From positions 372,001 to 436,000 of the forward strand of contig NZ_JACBYS010000001.1 of the NCBI RefSeq assembly GCF_013408245.1: DNA of 64,000 bases, in the 5' to 3' direction. Under the pieces are notes generated by a model that had not been told where the DNA came from, did not search any database, and saw nothing but the letters and a program-made list of their open reading frames with translations. The DNA is from Duganella sp. 1224. Its GTDB lineage: Bacteria; Pseudomonadota; Gammaproteobacteria; Burkholderiales; Burkholderiaceae_D. Position 1 is the stretch's first letter; the number at the start of each line of letters is the position of its first letter. Shown in pieces: positions 43,802-52,901 of this stretch. The position numbers and the translations under genes were made by a program.

Positions 43802-44121
43802 TACGATTCCCCCAGATGTATTTGATAGTGCGATGGAAGACCATGCGTGGCCTGCAGGGCGTTGCAGACCGCTGCGTTTGCCTGGTAATAAGCGGCGCGC
43901 GACATGGTGTGCGAAAACCTCGGGTACAGCTCGTCAATACGGCAGATTTGCGGCCGCTGCGCGTACACGGTGCAGTGCTTGGCGGCCGTGTCGAAATGAC
44001 GGCAGGTACCATCGCCGCGGTCCAGCCAGGCGGTTTCGTGGCTGCGATCAACGTGGCGGCAGCACAGGCCGCATTGGCTGCATGGATAACTCACAGTATG
44101 TGAACCAAAAGTATCATGCAT
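43801..44121 (-). CDS. YkgJ-family cysteine-cluster protein
   Basis: This is a 106-residue protein with the pattern CSQCGLCCRHVDRS, then CRHF, HCTVYAQRPQICR and NAAVC; eight or so cysteines could bind zinc or an iron-sulfur cluster, as proposed for the YkgJ/CxxCxxCC family. ATG 44121 is preferred over TTG 44133. The stop TAA overlaps the next ATG by one base, so it heads a three-gene unit with two unknown proteins. Confidence 0.85.
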   Translation of the reverse strand: MHDTFGSHTVSYPCSQCGLCCRHVDRSHETAWLDRGDGTCRHFDTAAKHCTVYAQRPQICRIDELYPRFSHTMSRAAYYQANAAVCNALQATHGLPSHYQIHLGES

Positions 44122-44173
44122 TAACGATAACAAACAACTTGCCTTTGTGCAAGCAACTTTGGGAGGGAGGAGA

Positions 44174-44383
44174 TTAGCGTCGCAGCGGATCGAGCAGGGC
44201 GCGCAGGTTGTTATGGTCGAGTTCGTACATCAGCGCGATCAGGCCGCCAAGCTCGCCGGAGGGGAAGCCCTCGCGCGCGAACCAGCCCAGGTAGTGGCCG
44301 GGCAGGTCGGCGATTTTGCGGCCCTTGTATTTACCGTAGGGCATTTCACGCGTCAGCAGCAGGGCGAGTTGGTCGGAGTTCAT
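44174..44383 (-). CDS. DUF3820 family protein
   Basis: This is a 69-residue protein with the family core MPYGKYKGRKIADLPGHYLG, followed by WFAREGFPSGELG and ending LRALLDPLRR. DUF3820 proteins are small, cytoplasmic and poorly understood; some are linked to quorum-sensing-regulated virulence. It lies 41 nt downstream of fumC on the same strand and could be read with it. The ribosome site is weak. Confidence 0.85.
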   Translation of the reverse strand: MNSDQLALLLTREMPYGKYKGRKIADLPGHYLGWFAREGFPSGELGGLIALMYELDHNNLRALLDPLRR

Positions 44384-44424
44384 GGCGCCATTGTAACGCG
44401 CCCCGCCGCCCGCCGCGCCGCCGC

Positions 44425-45873
44425 TCAGGCGCCGGCCACGCCGTGGCCGACCATGGCGCGGGCGTCCACCACGCGGTCGAACGTGGCGGCGTCCACGTGG
44501 CCCGAGGCCAGCGCGGCCTCGCGCAGCGTGCTGCCGCTGGCGTCGGCCTGCTCGGCGATGTGGGCCGCGCGCTGGTAGCCGATCACCGGCGACAGCGCGG
44601 TCACCAGCATCAGGCTGTTTTCCAGGTGGCGGGCGATGCGGCGCGCGTTCAGCTGCGTGCCCTCGACCGAATACGCGCGGAATTTCTCGCAGCCGTCGGC
44701 CAGGATGGTGGCCGAGTGCAAGAAGGCGTTGATGATCACCGGCCGCATGGCGTTCAGCTCGAAGTTGCCCTGCGAGCCGGCGAACGCCACCGTGCTGTCG
44801 TTGCCCATCACCTGCAGCGCGATCATGACGATGGCCTCGCACTGGGTCGGATTGACCTTGCCCGGCATGATGGACGAGCCCGGCTCATTCTGCGGCAGCA
44901 GCAGTTCGCCGAGGCCGCAGCGCGGGCCGGACGCCAGCCAGCGCATGTCGTTGGCGATCTTCATCAGCGCCACCGCCAGCCCGCGCAGCGCCGCGTGCGC
45001 GCGCACCATCGCGTCCAGCGAACCCTGCGCCATGAACTTGTTGGGCGCGGTGACGAAGGGCTTGCCGGTCAGCGCGGCGATCTGGCGCGCCACCGCCACC
45101 GAGAAGCCGGGCGGCGCGTTGATGCCGGTGCCGACCGCCGTGCCGCCCACCGCCAGTTGGTACAGGCCGGCGCGGCTGTCCTCGATGGCGCGCGCGGCGG
45201 CGCGCAATTGCGCCGCGTAGCCGGACCATTCCTGGCCGACCGTCAGCGGCGTGGCGTCCTCCAGGTGGGTGCGGCCGATCTTGACCACGTCCATCCAGCC
45301 GTCCGCCTTGCGCTCGATGACCTCGGCCAGCGCCGCCAGCTGCGGCAGCAGGCGCCGGTCCAGCGCGTCCAGCGCGGCGATGTGCATGGCGGTGGGGAAG
45401 GTGTCGTTGGAACTCTGGCCCATGTTGACGTCGTCGTTGGGGCCGACCGGCTGCTGGCTGCCCAGTGTGCCGCCCAGCAGCTGGATGGCGCGGTTCGACA
45501 GCACCTCGTTGACGTTCATGTTGGACTGCGTGCCGGAACCGGTCTGCCACACGTACAGCGGAAAGTGCGCGTCCAGCTGGCCGGCGATGGCCTCGTCGGC
45601 GGCGCGCGCGATGGCTTGCGCCTTCCAGTCGGGCAGCCGGCCGGCGGCCTGGTTGACCAGCGCGCAGGCCTTCTTGACGATGCCGTAGGCGTGGTACACC
45701 GCCTTGGGCATGCGGTCGTCGCCGATCGAGAAATGCACCAGCGAGCGGGCGGTTTGCGCGCCGTAGTATTTGTCGGCAGGCACCTCGACGGTGCCCATGG
45801 AATCGAACTCCTGGCGCGAGCCGGTGGCCGCCAGGCCGATCGGAATGTCCTGCAATGTCGGGATGGAACTCAT
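44425..45873 (-). CDS. fumC: class II fumarate hydratase
   Basis: This 482-residue iron-free enzyme converts fumarate and malate in the TCA cycle. The superfamily signature GSSIMPGKVNP is present. Substrate-site stretches are WQTGSGTQSNMNVNEV, GQSSNDTFPTAMH and KIGRTHLEDATPL. ATG 45873 has AAGGAGCGCGC upstream; the in-frame extension to 45948 overlaps mqo. It is 10 nt after mqo, which fits joint malate metabolism. Confidence 0.95.
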   Translation of the reverse strand: MSSIPTLQDIPIGLAATGSRQEFDSMGTVEVPADKYYGAQTARSLVHFSIGDDRMPKAVYHAYGIVKKACALVNQAAGRLPDWKAQAIARAADEAIAGQLDAHFPLYVWQTGSGTQSNMNVNEVLSNRAIQLLGGTLGSQQPVGPNDDVNMGQSSNDTFPTAMHIAALDALDRRLLPQLAALAEVIERKADGWMDVVKIGRTHLEDATPLTVGQEWSGYAAQLRAAARAIEDSRAGLYQLAVGGTAVGTGINAPPGFSVAVARQIAALTGKPFVTAPNKFMAQGSLDAMVRAHAALRGLAVALMKIANDMRWLASGPRCGLGELLLPQNEPGSSIMPGKVNPTQCEAIVMIALQVMGNDSTVAFAGSQGNFELNAMRPVIINAFLHSATILADGCEKFRAYSVEGTQLNARRIARHLENSLMLVTALSPVIGYQRAAHIAEQADASGSTLREAALASGHVDAATFDRVVDARAMVGHGVAGA

Positions 45874-45883
45874 GCGCGCTCCT

Positions 45884-47398
45884 TCAGACGTTGTCAATGC
45901 GCAGCAGCGCGGCGGTGGCGGCGCGGCTGCGGCGGCAGGCCTCGGCATCTTGCTTGAGGTCGATGCCGTAGGTGGGGATGATGGTTTTCAGCTTCGGCAG
46001 CCAGCCGGCCTCGGTCAACTGGCGGCCGAAGCAGCGCTGCAAGACTTCCAGCGCGATGAAGGCGGCGGTCGAGGCGCCCGGCGAGGCGCCCAGCAGCGCC
46101 ACCAGCGACTGGTCGGCCGCCGACACCAGCTCGGTGCCGAATTGCAGCTTGCCTTCCTCGTGCTTGAACCAGCCGGCGCTCTCGTGCGGGGCGATGGTTT
46201 GCACGCGCTGGCCGGCCACGGCTTTTTTCCAGTCCTGCTGGCGCGCGTGCGGGAAAAATTCCTTCAGCGCGGCAAACTGGTGGTCGGCGCTCTGCATCAC
46301 CTGGCCGATCAGGTATTCGGTCAGCTCGACGTTGTCGCGCGCCACGTCCAGCAGCGGGATGATGTTGCTGTGGGTGAGCGAGGTGAACAGGTCGGTCAGG
46401 CTGCCATGCTTGAGGAACTTGGTGGAAAAGCCGGCGTACGGCCCGAACAGCAGCGACTGCTTGCCGCCGATGATGCGGGTGTCCAGGTGCGGCACCGACA
46501 TCGGCGGCGAGCCGCTGGCGGCCTTGCCGTAGACCTTGGCGTGGTGGCGCTGGCTGATGGCGTCGACGTCGCAGCGCAGCCAGATGCCGCTGACCGGAAA
46601 GCCGCCGTAGCCCTTCGCCTCCGGGATGCCGGACTGCTGCAGCAGCGGCAGCGCGCCGCCGCCGGCGCCGATGAACACGAAGCGCGCCGGCCAGCACTGG
46701 CTGGCGCCGGCTCCGTCCTCGGCGGTAATCTGCCAGCCGCCGTCGGCATTGCGCGCCAGGTCGGTGACGCGGTGGTTGTAGCGCACTTCGAAGCCCGGCT
46801 GGGCGTTCAGGTGGCTGACCAGCAGGTGCGTCAGCGCGCCGTAGTCGACGTCGGTGCCGGTCAGCATGCGGGTGGCGGCGATCGGCTGCGCCGGATCGCG
46901 CCCCTCGATGATCAGCGGTGCCCACTGGGCGATGACGGCCGGGTCCTCGCTGTACTCCATGCCCTGGTAGCAATGGTGCGCCGACATGGCCTGGTAGCGC
47001 TGGCGCAGGAAGGCGACATTCTCCTCGCCCCACACCAAGCTCATGTGCGGGCAGGGATGCAGGAAGGCGCGCGGATCGGGAATGGCGCCGCGCCCGACCA
47101 GGTAGGCCCACAGCTGGCGCGAGATGTCGAACTCGGTGTTGACCTGCAGCGCCTTGCTGATGTCGATGCTGCCGTCGGCGCGCTGCGGCGTGTAGTTGAG
47201 CTCGCAATTGGCGGCGTGGCCGGTGCCGGCGTTGTTCCAGCCGTCCGAGCTTTCCTGGGCGCAGTCGCTCAGCGCTTCCAGCATGACGATCGACAGCGAC
47301 GGGTCCAGTTCCTTCAGCAGCACGCCCAGCGTGGCGCTCATGATGCCGGCGCCGATCAGGACGACGTCGCGCGGTGGGGTGGGGGAAAAGGTCGTCAT
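45884..47398 (-). CDS. mqo: malate:quinone oxidoreductase
   Basis: This 504-residue FAD enzyme on the inner membrane face oxidises malate to oxaloacetate and reduces quinone. The FAD motif is DVVLIGAGIMSATLGVLLKE. Conserved Mqo stretches are SSDGWNNAGTGHAANCELNY, GTDVDYGALTHLL and LLGASPGASTA. ATG 47398 follows AAGGAGCGCGGC. It overlaps the cupin gene by four bases and precedes fumC, giving a two-step fumarate-to-oxaloacetate unit. Confidence 0.95.
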   Translation of the reverse strand: MTTFSPTPPRDVVLIGAGIMSATLGVLLKELDPSLSIVMLEALSDCAQESSDGWNNAGTGHAANCELNYTPQRADGSIDISKALQVNTEFDISRQLWAYLVGRGAIPDPRAFLHPCPHMSLVWGEENVAFLRQRYQAMSAHHCYQGMEYSEDPAVIAQWAPLIIEGRDPAQPIAATRMLTGTDVDYGALTHLLVSHLNAQPGFEVRYNHRVTDLARNADGGWQITAEDGAGASQCWPARFVFIGAGGGALPLLQQSGIPEAKGYGGFPVSGIWLRCDVDAISQRHHAKVYGKAASGSPPMSVPHLDTRIIGGKQSLLFGPYAGFSTKFLKHGSLTDLFTSLTHSNIIPLLDVARDNVELTEYLIGQVMQSADHQFAALKEFFPHARQQDWKKAVAGQRVQTIAPHESAGWFKHEEGKLQFGTELVSAADQSLVALLGASPGASTAAFIALEVLQRCFGRQLTEAGWLPKLKTIIPTYGIDLKQDAEACRRSRAATAALLRIDNV

Positions 47399-47787
47399 GC
47401 CGCGCTCCTTGGGGAGAACAGGCCGGCCACGTCGGGACCGACGATGATGTAGGCCCGGCGCCATGGCTGGTCGTCGATCAGCTGCCAGCTGTGGCCGCTG
47501 CCAGTGAGGTCGTCGGCCAGCAGCACGTCGCCGGGGCGGATGGTGAAACTGGCGCCGCTGGCGGTGGTGAATAACAGCGTGCCGCTCAGCGTCAGCACCA
47601 GTTGCAGCGTGGGCGCGTGGTGCGGCGGGAAGTCGCCGCCGGCGGCCGTCTCGCGGAACGAGATGCTGACGGCGGGCAAAACGGCGCTGAGCGTATCGCC
47701 GCGCTCGCCGCGCGGCAGGGCGATGCTGCCCTCTTCAAACTGCGAGTCCCCGTCGGGACTGGTCCAGATGCGTACACAGCGAATCAT
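47395..47787 (-). CDS. cupin-domain protein
   Basis: This is a 130-residue single-domain cupin: FPPHHAPTLQLVLTLSGTLL (metal-type His residues) and IRPGDVLLADDLTGSGHSWQ match the two cupin motifs. ATG 47787 has AAGGAGG before it. It is the first gene of the operon with mqo and fumC (four-base overlap). A regulatory or sensing role for the operon is possible but not shown. Confidence 0.85.
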   Translation of the reverse strand: MIRCVRIWTSPDGDSQFEEGSIALPRGERGDTLSAVLPAVSISFRETAAGGDFPPHHAPTLQLVLTLSGTLLFTTASGASFTIRPGDVLLADDLTGSGHSWQLIDDQPWRRAYIIVGPDVAGLFSPRSAA

Positions 47788-47955
47788 CGGTCCTCCTTGT
47801 CCAGGTTTAGAAGCTGTGCTGACTATACGCGCACACCCCGGGCGGACGGTCGGCCGAAAGGCAGAGGTGCTAGTCACCCCGATCCGATGGTAGGTCAATA
47901 CTTTTGGCCGAGTTGGTATAGTCAAAAATCTCGTCCCTTTCCTTTTGGAGTTTTC

Positions 47956-48843
47956 ATGAGCATGCATTCCCTACGCGCGCGTATCGTGGCCGCCGCGCTC
48001 AGCGCGGCGCTGGCGCTGCCGGCGCTGGCCGCCGCCGACGTCGCCGTTGGTCCGCAGTACGACACCACCCACGTGTATGTGCAGAACGCCGACATCGACG
48101 CCTTCGTCACCAGCTTCGTCAACACCTTCGGCGGCAAGGCCTCGCCGCGCGCGGTGTTCACCGTGACGCCGACGCCGAGCAAGACCGCGTCGCAGTACGT
48201 GCAGACGCCGGTGGGCATGCTGTCGGTGTTCGCGTTCCAGACGCCGATTCCGTATGGTTTTGGCGCCGAGCGCACCGGCTACCTGGTGACCGATATCCAG
48301 GACGCCACCAGGGCGGCGGTGGAGGCGGGCGCCGATGTTGTGGTCGAGCCGTTCGATGATCCGATCGGCAAGGATGTGATCATCCAGTGGGCCGGCGGCG
48401 TCAACATGCAGCTGTACTGGCACACCAAGGCGCCGTCGTACGCGCCGCTGCACTCGGTGCCGGACAACCGCGTGTACGTGTCCAAGGTCTCCGGCGACAA
48501 GTTCATCAGCCAGTTCAGGCAGTTCGCCCGCGCCAAGGTGACGGCGGACGACCAGATCGACGGCGCCGAGATCGGCCGCGCGGGCCAGCAGGTGCGGCGT
48601 GTGCAGATGAGCTCCGGCTTCGGCAAGATGATGGTGTTCGTCAGCGACGGCAAGCTGCCGTTCCCGTATGGCCGCGAAACCACCGGCTACCAGGTGGAGG
48701 ACGTGGCGGCCACGCTGCAGAAGGCGACCGCCAATGGCGCCAAGGTGCTGGTGGCGCCGGTGAAAACGAGTCAGGGTAATGTGAGCGCCATGGTGGAGTT
48801 CCCGGGCGGTTACGTCAGCGAGATTCACGATGCCGCGAAATAG
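47956..48843 (+). CDS. exported VOC/glyoxalase-like protein
   Basis: This is a 295-residue protein. The signal peptide (RIVAAALSAALALPALAAAD) predicts export, uncommon for this cytoplasmic superfamily. Two repeated halves follow, each a VOC-type betaalphabetabetabeta unit: HVYVQNADIDAFVTSFVNTF and YLVTDIQDATRAAVEAGADV, then RVYVSKVSGDKFISQFRQFA and YQVEDVAATLQKATANGAKV. GGAG precedes ATG 47956. It overlaps the porin gene by 14 bases. The ligand is unknown. Confidence 0.82.
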   Translation: MSMHSLRARIVAAALSAALALPALAAADVAVGPQYDTTHVYVQNADIDAFVTSFVNTFGGKASPRAVFTVTPTPSKTASQYVQTPVGMLSVFAFQTPIPYGFGAERTGYLVTDIQDATRAAVEAGADVVVEPFDDPIGKDVIIQWAGGVNMQLYWHTKAPSYAPLHSVPDNRVYVSKVSGDKFISQFRQFARAKVTADDQIDGAEIGRAGQQVRRVQMSSGFGKMMVFVSDGKLPFPYGRETTGYQVEDVAATLQKATANGAKVLVAPVKTSQGNVSAMVEFPGGYVSEIHDAAK

Positions 48844-50371
48844 CAAGACGCTGCGCCGCTGCGGCGGCGCGCTGGCGCTGGCCATCAGCGGCGCCGCCGG
48901 CGCGCAGACGCTGGCCGCCGCCGATGCCGCGCCCGGCGCCGACCTGGCCGCGCTGCGCGGCGCGGCGCCGGGCGCCATTGCCGCGACAGCGGGCAGCATG
49001 TCAGCCCCCAGCCTGTCGGCCGGCAGCGTGTCAGCCGACGCCGCCGCGGCTTGCGGCGCCAAGCGCCCGGCCATCAATTTCAATCGCTGGAACGAAAACT
49101 GGAACGCGCTGGCCCATCCCTGTGTGCCGCGCGCGCCGCTGGACGGCCTGAAATACATCCCGCTCAGCGACGACGGCGTGTCCTATCTGTCGCTGGGCGC
49201 CGGCCTGCGCGAGCGCTACGAGCATATCGACGCGCCGCAGTTCGGCGCCGGCACCGCGCCGTCCGATGGCTACGTCATCCAGCGTGCCAACCTGCACGCC
49301 GATCTGCGTCTCGGCCCCTACGTGCAGATCTTCGGCCAACTGGTCGACGCCCGCGCGTTTCAAAAGAAGGTCATCGCGCCGCCGGACCGCGACAAGCTGG
49401 ATGTCGAGCAGTTGTTCATGACGGTGGCCGTGCCCACCGCCGACGGCGCCGTCAAGTTCCGCGCCGGCCGCCAGGAGATGGCCTTCGACCTGCAGCGCTT
49501 CATCGCCGTACGCGACGGCCCCAACGTGCGCCAGGCCTTCGACGGTGTCTGGGCCGACTGGGAGCACGGACCGTGGCGCCTGATCGGCTACGTCACCCAG
49601 CCGGTGCAAAACCGCAGCATCCACACCTTCGACGACTACTCCGATCCGCACCTGACGCTGAATGGCATCCGCCTCGAATACCAGGGCCTGGGCCCGGGCG
49701 ACCTGTCCGGCTACTACTCGCGCTACCGCCGCGACGGCGCGCGCTTCCTCGACGCCACCGGCGACGAACGCCGCAACGTCTGGGACATGCGTTACAACGG
49801 CAAGCAGGGCGCGCTGGACTTCGACATCGAAGGCATGCTGCAATCCGGCCAGGTCGGCGCCAAACAGGTATCGGCGTGGGCGCTCGGCTCCATCGCCGGC
49901 TACACCTTCGCCAAGACCGGCTGGACGCCGCGCGTCGGCCTGCAGTTCGACATGGCCTCCGGCGACAAGCACGCCGGCGACGGCAAGCTGGGCACCTTCA
50001 ACCCGCTGTTCCCCAACGGGTACTACTTCGCGCTGGCCGGCCTGACCGGCTACAGCAACCTGATCCACCTGAAGCCCTCGGTCACGATCAAGCCGGCCAA
50101 GACCTTCAGCGTGACCACGGCGCTGGGCCTGCAATGGCGCCAGACCACCGCCGACGCGGTGTACGTGCAAAACATGAGCGGCGTGCCGCGCACGGCAGGC
50201 AAGGGCTCGCGCTGGACCGGCGCCTACGCCCAGCTGCGCGCCGACTGGGCTGTGACGGCCAACGTGGCGGCGGCGCTGGAAGCGGTGCACTTCCACGCCG
50301 GCGACTCGCTGCGCAACGCTGGCGGCAGGGATGCGGATTACCTGGGTGTCGAGCTGAAATTCGGCTGGTAG
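48830..50371 (+). CDS. alginate-export-type outer-membrane porin
   Basis: This is a 513-residue protein. The N-terminal signal (CGGALALAISGAAGAQ) is followed by an Ala/Ser-rich stretch, then a beta-barrel with alternating hydrophobic strands and a C-terminal ELKFGW ending in an aromatic residue, as in outer-membrane barrels. RLSLGAGLRERYEHID-like and FRAGRQEMAFDLQRFIAVRD segments match the Alginate_exp family, which also includes porins for small-molecule uptake. It overlaps the VOC gene by 14 bases and is 15 nt before the oxygenase. Confidence 0.82.
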   Translation: MPRNSKTLRRCGGALALAISGAAGAQTLAAADAAPGADLAALRGAAPGAIAATAGSMSAPSLSAGSVSADAAAACGAKRPAINFNRWNENWNALAHPCVPRAPLDGLKYIPLSDDGVSYLSLGAGLRERYEHIDAPQFGAGTAPSDGYVIQRANLHADLRLGPYVQIFGQLVDARAFQKKVIAPPDRDKLDVEQLFMTVAVPTADGAVKFRAGRQEMAFDLQRFIAVRDGPNVRQAFDGVWADWEHGPWRLIGYVTQPVQNRSIHTFDDYSDPHLTLNGIRLEYQGLGPGDLSGYYSRYRRDGARFLDATGDERRNVWDMRYNGKQGALDFDIEGMLQSGQVGAKQVSAWALGSIAGYTFAKTGWTPRVGLQFDMASGDKHAGDGKLGTFNPLFPNGYYFALAGLTGYSNLIHLKPSVTIKPAKTFSVTTALGLQWRQTTADAVYVQNMSGVPRTAGKGSRWTGAYAQLRADWAVTANVAAALEAVHFHAGDSLRNAGGRDADYLGVELKFGW

Positions 50372-50386
50372 ATTAGAATCAGCGTC

Positions 50387-51484
50387 ATGCTGACTAATCT
50401 CTGGTATGTGGTGCTGCCGTCCGCCCAACTGGCTGACGGCCTGAAATCGGTGCAACTGCTCGGCCAGCACTTTGTCGCCTTCCGCGACGAGGGCGGCACG
50501 GCGCGGCTGCTGTCGGACATCTGCGTGCATCGCGGCGGCGCGCTGTCGGCCGGCCTCAAGGTCGGCGGCAGCGTGCAATGCCCGTATCACGGCTGGCGCT
50601 TCGGCGGCGACGGCGTGTGCAACCATATCCCGGCGCAGCCGGACCTGCGCATACCGGCCAAGGCGCGCGTGGATGCCTACCCGACCATCGAACGCTATGG
50701 CTGGATCTGGGCCTTCCTCGGCGACCTGCCGGAAGCCGAGCGCCCGCCGCTGCCGCGGCTGGACTGGGTGGATGATCCCCAGGTGCGGGTGGTGTCCGGC
50801 CACTTCGACTGGGACGCGAGCTGGGACCGCGTGATGGAAAACGGCCTCGATTTCGCCCACGCGCCCTTTGTTCACGGCTCCACCTTCGGCGACCCGGACC
50901 ATCCCGAAATCGGCGCCTTCGAGGTGGAGCGGGAAGCGTGGGGCGCCAGCGCGCTGATGACCATGCGGCGGCCGGTGCGCAAGGGCTGGCGGCGCAAGCC
51001 CACCGGCCAGCATGTCGAGGTGGCCACGCGGCCGGGCTTTCACCTGTCCGGCCCCTGCGCCACACTGGAACTGGCGCCGCGCGACGGCTGGCGCATCTAC
51101 ATCGTCTCGGCCCACACGCCGGTGGACGGCAAGCGCACGCGCACCTGGTGGATGATGGGCCGCACCTTCATGCGCTGGCCGCTGCTGGACCGCCGCGTCA
51201 TCGCCAGCAACCTGAAGATTTTCAACCAGGACCTGGTGGTGCTGAACAAGGTGCGGCCGGAGCGGGTGCCGGATTCGTGGCAGCAGGAGGTGTCGGTCAA
51301 GTCGGACGCGCTGCAAATCGCCTTCCGCCAGCAAATCCAGGCGCTGGAGCGGCGCGGCTGGCGCATCGACGAGGAACGCGTGGCGCGCGAGTTCACCGGC
51401 CGCACGGCCTGCGTGGTGCCCGGTCCGGCGCGGCGCGACGGCGGCGCCTGGGCCATCGAGACGATTCCCATTATTGCGCAGTAG
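50387..51484 (+). CDS. Rieske non-heme iron oxygenase
   Basis: This is a 365-residue oxygenase alpha subunit. The Rieske [2Fe-2S] ligands are Cys46 and His48 (CVHRGG) and Cys65 and His68 (CPYHGW). The mononuclear iron site is in RVMENGLDFAHAPFVHGSTF. It is the size and type of the vanillate demethylase or phthalate-like oxygenases that need a separate reductase. No reductase gene is adjacent. Together with the porin upstream and MFS transporter downstream it suggests uptake and oxidation of an aromatic compound; substrate unknown. Confidence 0.88.
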   Translation: MLTNLWYVVLPSAQLADGLKSVQLLGQHFVAFRDEGGTARLLSDICVHRGGALSAGLKVGGSVQCPYHGWRFGGDGVCNHIPAQPDLRIPAKARVDAYPTIERYGWIWAFLGDLPEAERPPLPRLDWVDDPQVRVVSGHFDWDASWDRVMENGLDFAHAPFVHGSTFGDPDHPEIGAFEVEREAWGASALMTMRRPVRKGWRRKPTGQHVEVATRPGFHLSGPCATLELAPRDGWRIYIVSAHTPVDGKRTRTWWMMGRTFMRWPLLDRRVIASNLKIFNQDLVVLNKVRPERVPDSWQQEVSVKSDALQIAFRQQIQALERRGWRIDEERVAREFTGRTACVVPGPARRDGGAWAIETIPIIAQ

Positions 51485-51569
51485 GCAAAGATGTTTTGGA
51501 TTTTCGTGTCTTTTTCTCATGGGCGGAAATCCTGATACTGCATGACATCAACTTTTCAGGAGTGACGTC

Positions 51570-52775
51570 ATGCCCATTGCACTACTCGCGCTGACCATCA
51601 GCGCATTCGCCATCGGGACCACCGAGTTTGTCATTGTCGGCCTGCTGCCGACCATCGCCGCCGATCTGGGCGTGAATTTGCCGTCGGCTGGGCTGCTGGT
51701 CAGCCTGTACGCCATGGGCGTGGCGGTCGGCGCGCCGGTGCTGACCGCGCTGACCGGCAAGGTGCCGCGCAAGCTGCTGCTGCTGTCGCTGATGGTGCTG
51801 TTCACCCTCGGCAATCTGCTGGCGTGGAAGGCGCCGAGCTACGAATCGCTGGTGATCGCCCGCATTCTGACCGGCCTGGCGCACGGCGTGTTCTTCTCGA
51901 TCGGCTCGACCATCGCCACTTCGCTGGTGCCGAAAGAGAAGGCGGCCAGCGCCATCGCCATCATGTTCACCGGCCTGACCGTGGCGCTGGTGACCGGCGT
52001 GCCGCTGGGGACCTTCATCGGCCAGCACTTCGGCTGGCGCGAGACTTTCCTGGCCGTGTCGGCGCTGGGCGTCATCGCTTTTGTGGGCAGCCTGTTGTTT
52101 GTGCCGTCGACGATCCAGCACAACAAGCCGGCGTCGCTGCTGCAGCAGATGAAGGTGCTGGCCGAGCCGCGCCTGTTGCTGGTGTACGCGATGACGGCGG
52201 TGGGCTACGGCGGTTCGTTCATCGCCTTCACCTTCCTGGCGCCGATTCTGACCGACATCACGGGCTTCAGCGCCAACGCGGTGGGGCTGGTGATGCTGGT
52301 GTACGGCGTGTCGGTCGCGGTGGGGAATATCTGGGGCGGCAAACTGGCCGACCGGCGCGGTCCGATTGGCGCGCTGAAGATCATTTTCCTGGGACTGGCG
52401 GCTGTACTGGTGGTGCTGACCTTCGCGGCGCCGTACAAGTGGCTGGTGCTGGCGACTGTGCTGGTGTGGGGCGCGGTGGCGTTTGGTAACGTGGCAGGCT
52501 TGCAGGTGTACGTGGTGCAGCAGGCGGAACACTTCACGCCGCGCGCGGTGGATGTGGCGTCGGGGTTGAACATTGCGGCGTTCAATCTGGGGATTGCCGG
52601 CGGCGCGTGGGGTGGGGGCTTGATCGTGGAGCATGTGGGGCTGGTGCACACCGGCTGGATCGGCGGGCTGGTGGTGCTGGGCGCGCTGGGCCTGACGGCG
52701 CTGAGCGGACGGCTGGACCGGCTGAACCCGCGTGCCGCCGTGCGGGGTGGCGGCGTGCGCGTCGTCACCCACTAA
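51570..52775 (+). CDS. MFS transporter, DHA1 type
   Basis: This is a 401-residue inner-membrane transporter with 12 predicted helices. Helix 1 has FAIGTTEFVIVGLLPTIAAD, and the helix 2-3 loop has ALTGKVPRKLLLL. Helix 4-5 contains GVPLGTFIGQHFGWRETF, the antiporter-type motif of arabinose/drug efflux carriers (AraJ/YdhP branch). CAGGAGTGACGTC precedes ATG 51570. Its role could be export linked to the nearby oxygenase, or unrelated drug efflux. Confidence 0.88.
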   Translation: MPIALLALTISAFAIGTTEFVIVGLLPTIAADLGVNLPSAGLLVSLYAMGVAVGAPVLTALTGKVPRKLLLLSLMVLFTLGNLLAWKAPSYESLVIARILTGLAHGVFFSIGSTIATSLVPKEKAASAIAIMFTGLTVALVTGVPLGTFIGQHFGWRETFLAVSALGVIAFVGSLLFVPSTIQHNKPASLLQQMKVLAEPRLLLVYAMTAVGYGGSFIAFTFLAPILTDITGFSANAVGLVMLVYGVSVAVGNIWGGKLADRRGPIGALKIIFLGLAAVLVVLTFAAPYKWLVLATVLVWGAVAFGNVAGLQVYVVQQAEHFTPRAVDVASGLNIAAFNLGIAGGAWGGGLIVEHVGLVHTGWIGGLVVLGALGLTALSGRLDRLNPRAAVRGGGVRVVTH

Positions 52776-52791
52776 ACCCGCACGGCCAGGC

Positions 52792-52821
52792 GGGGTCGGA
52801 CCCCGTACGGGGTCCGACCCC
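52792..52821. repeat. 30-bp perfect palindrome, dispersed family copy 3
   Basis: GGGGTCGGACCCCGT is followed by its exact complement, 16 nt after the MFS stop. A second hairpin overlaps it: CCCCAGG (52818-52824) with CCTGGGG (52831-52837). The symporter starts 80 nt downstream. Same family as copies at 1160 and 20257. Confidence 0.85.
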
Positions 52822-52901
52822 AGGGTTTGCCCTGGGGGTAGAAGCCGGCGCCGCCAACTGGTGTATATTGGCGGCGATCCGAATTATCCCAATGCTACCC
52901 C

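Noticed and set aside
47900..47922. TATAGT box upstream of the exported VOC gene
   Set aside because: No acceptable -35 element at 16-18 nt spacing, so a promoter call is not supported.
49031..51520. 829-codon antisense frame across the porin and oxygenase genes
   Set aside because: It spans two well-supported genes and has the composition of an antisense shadow.
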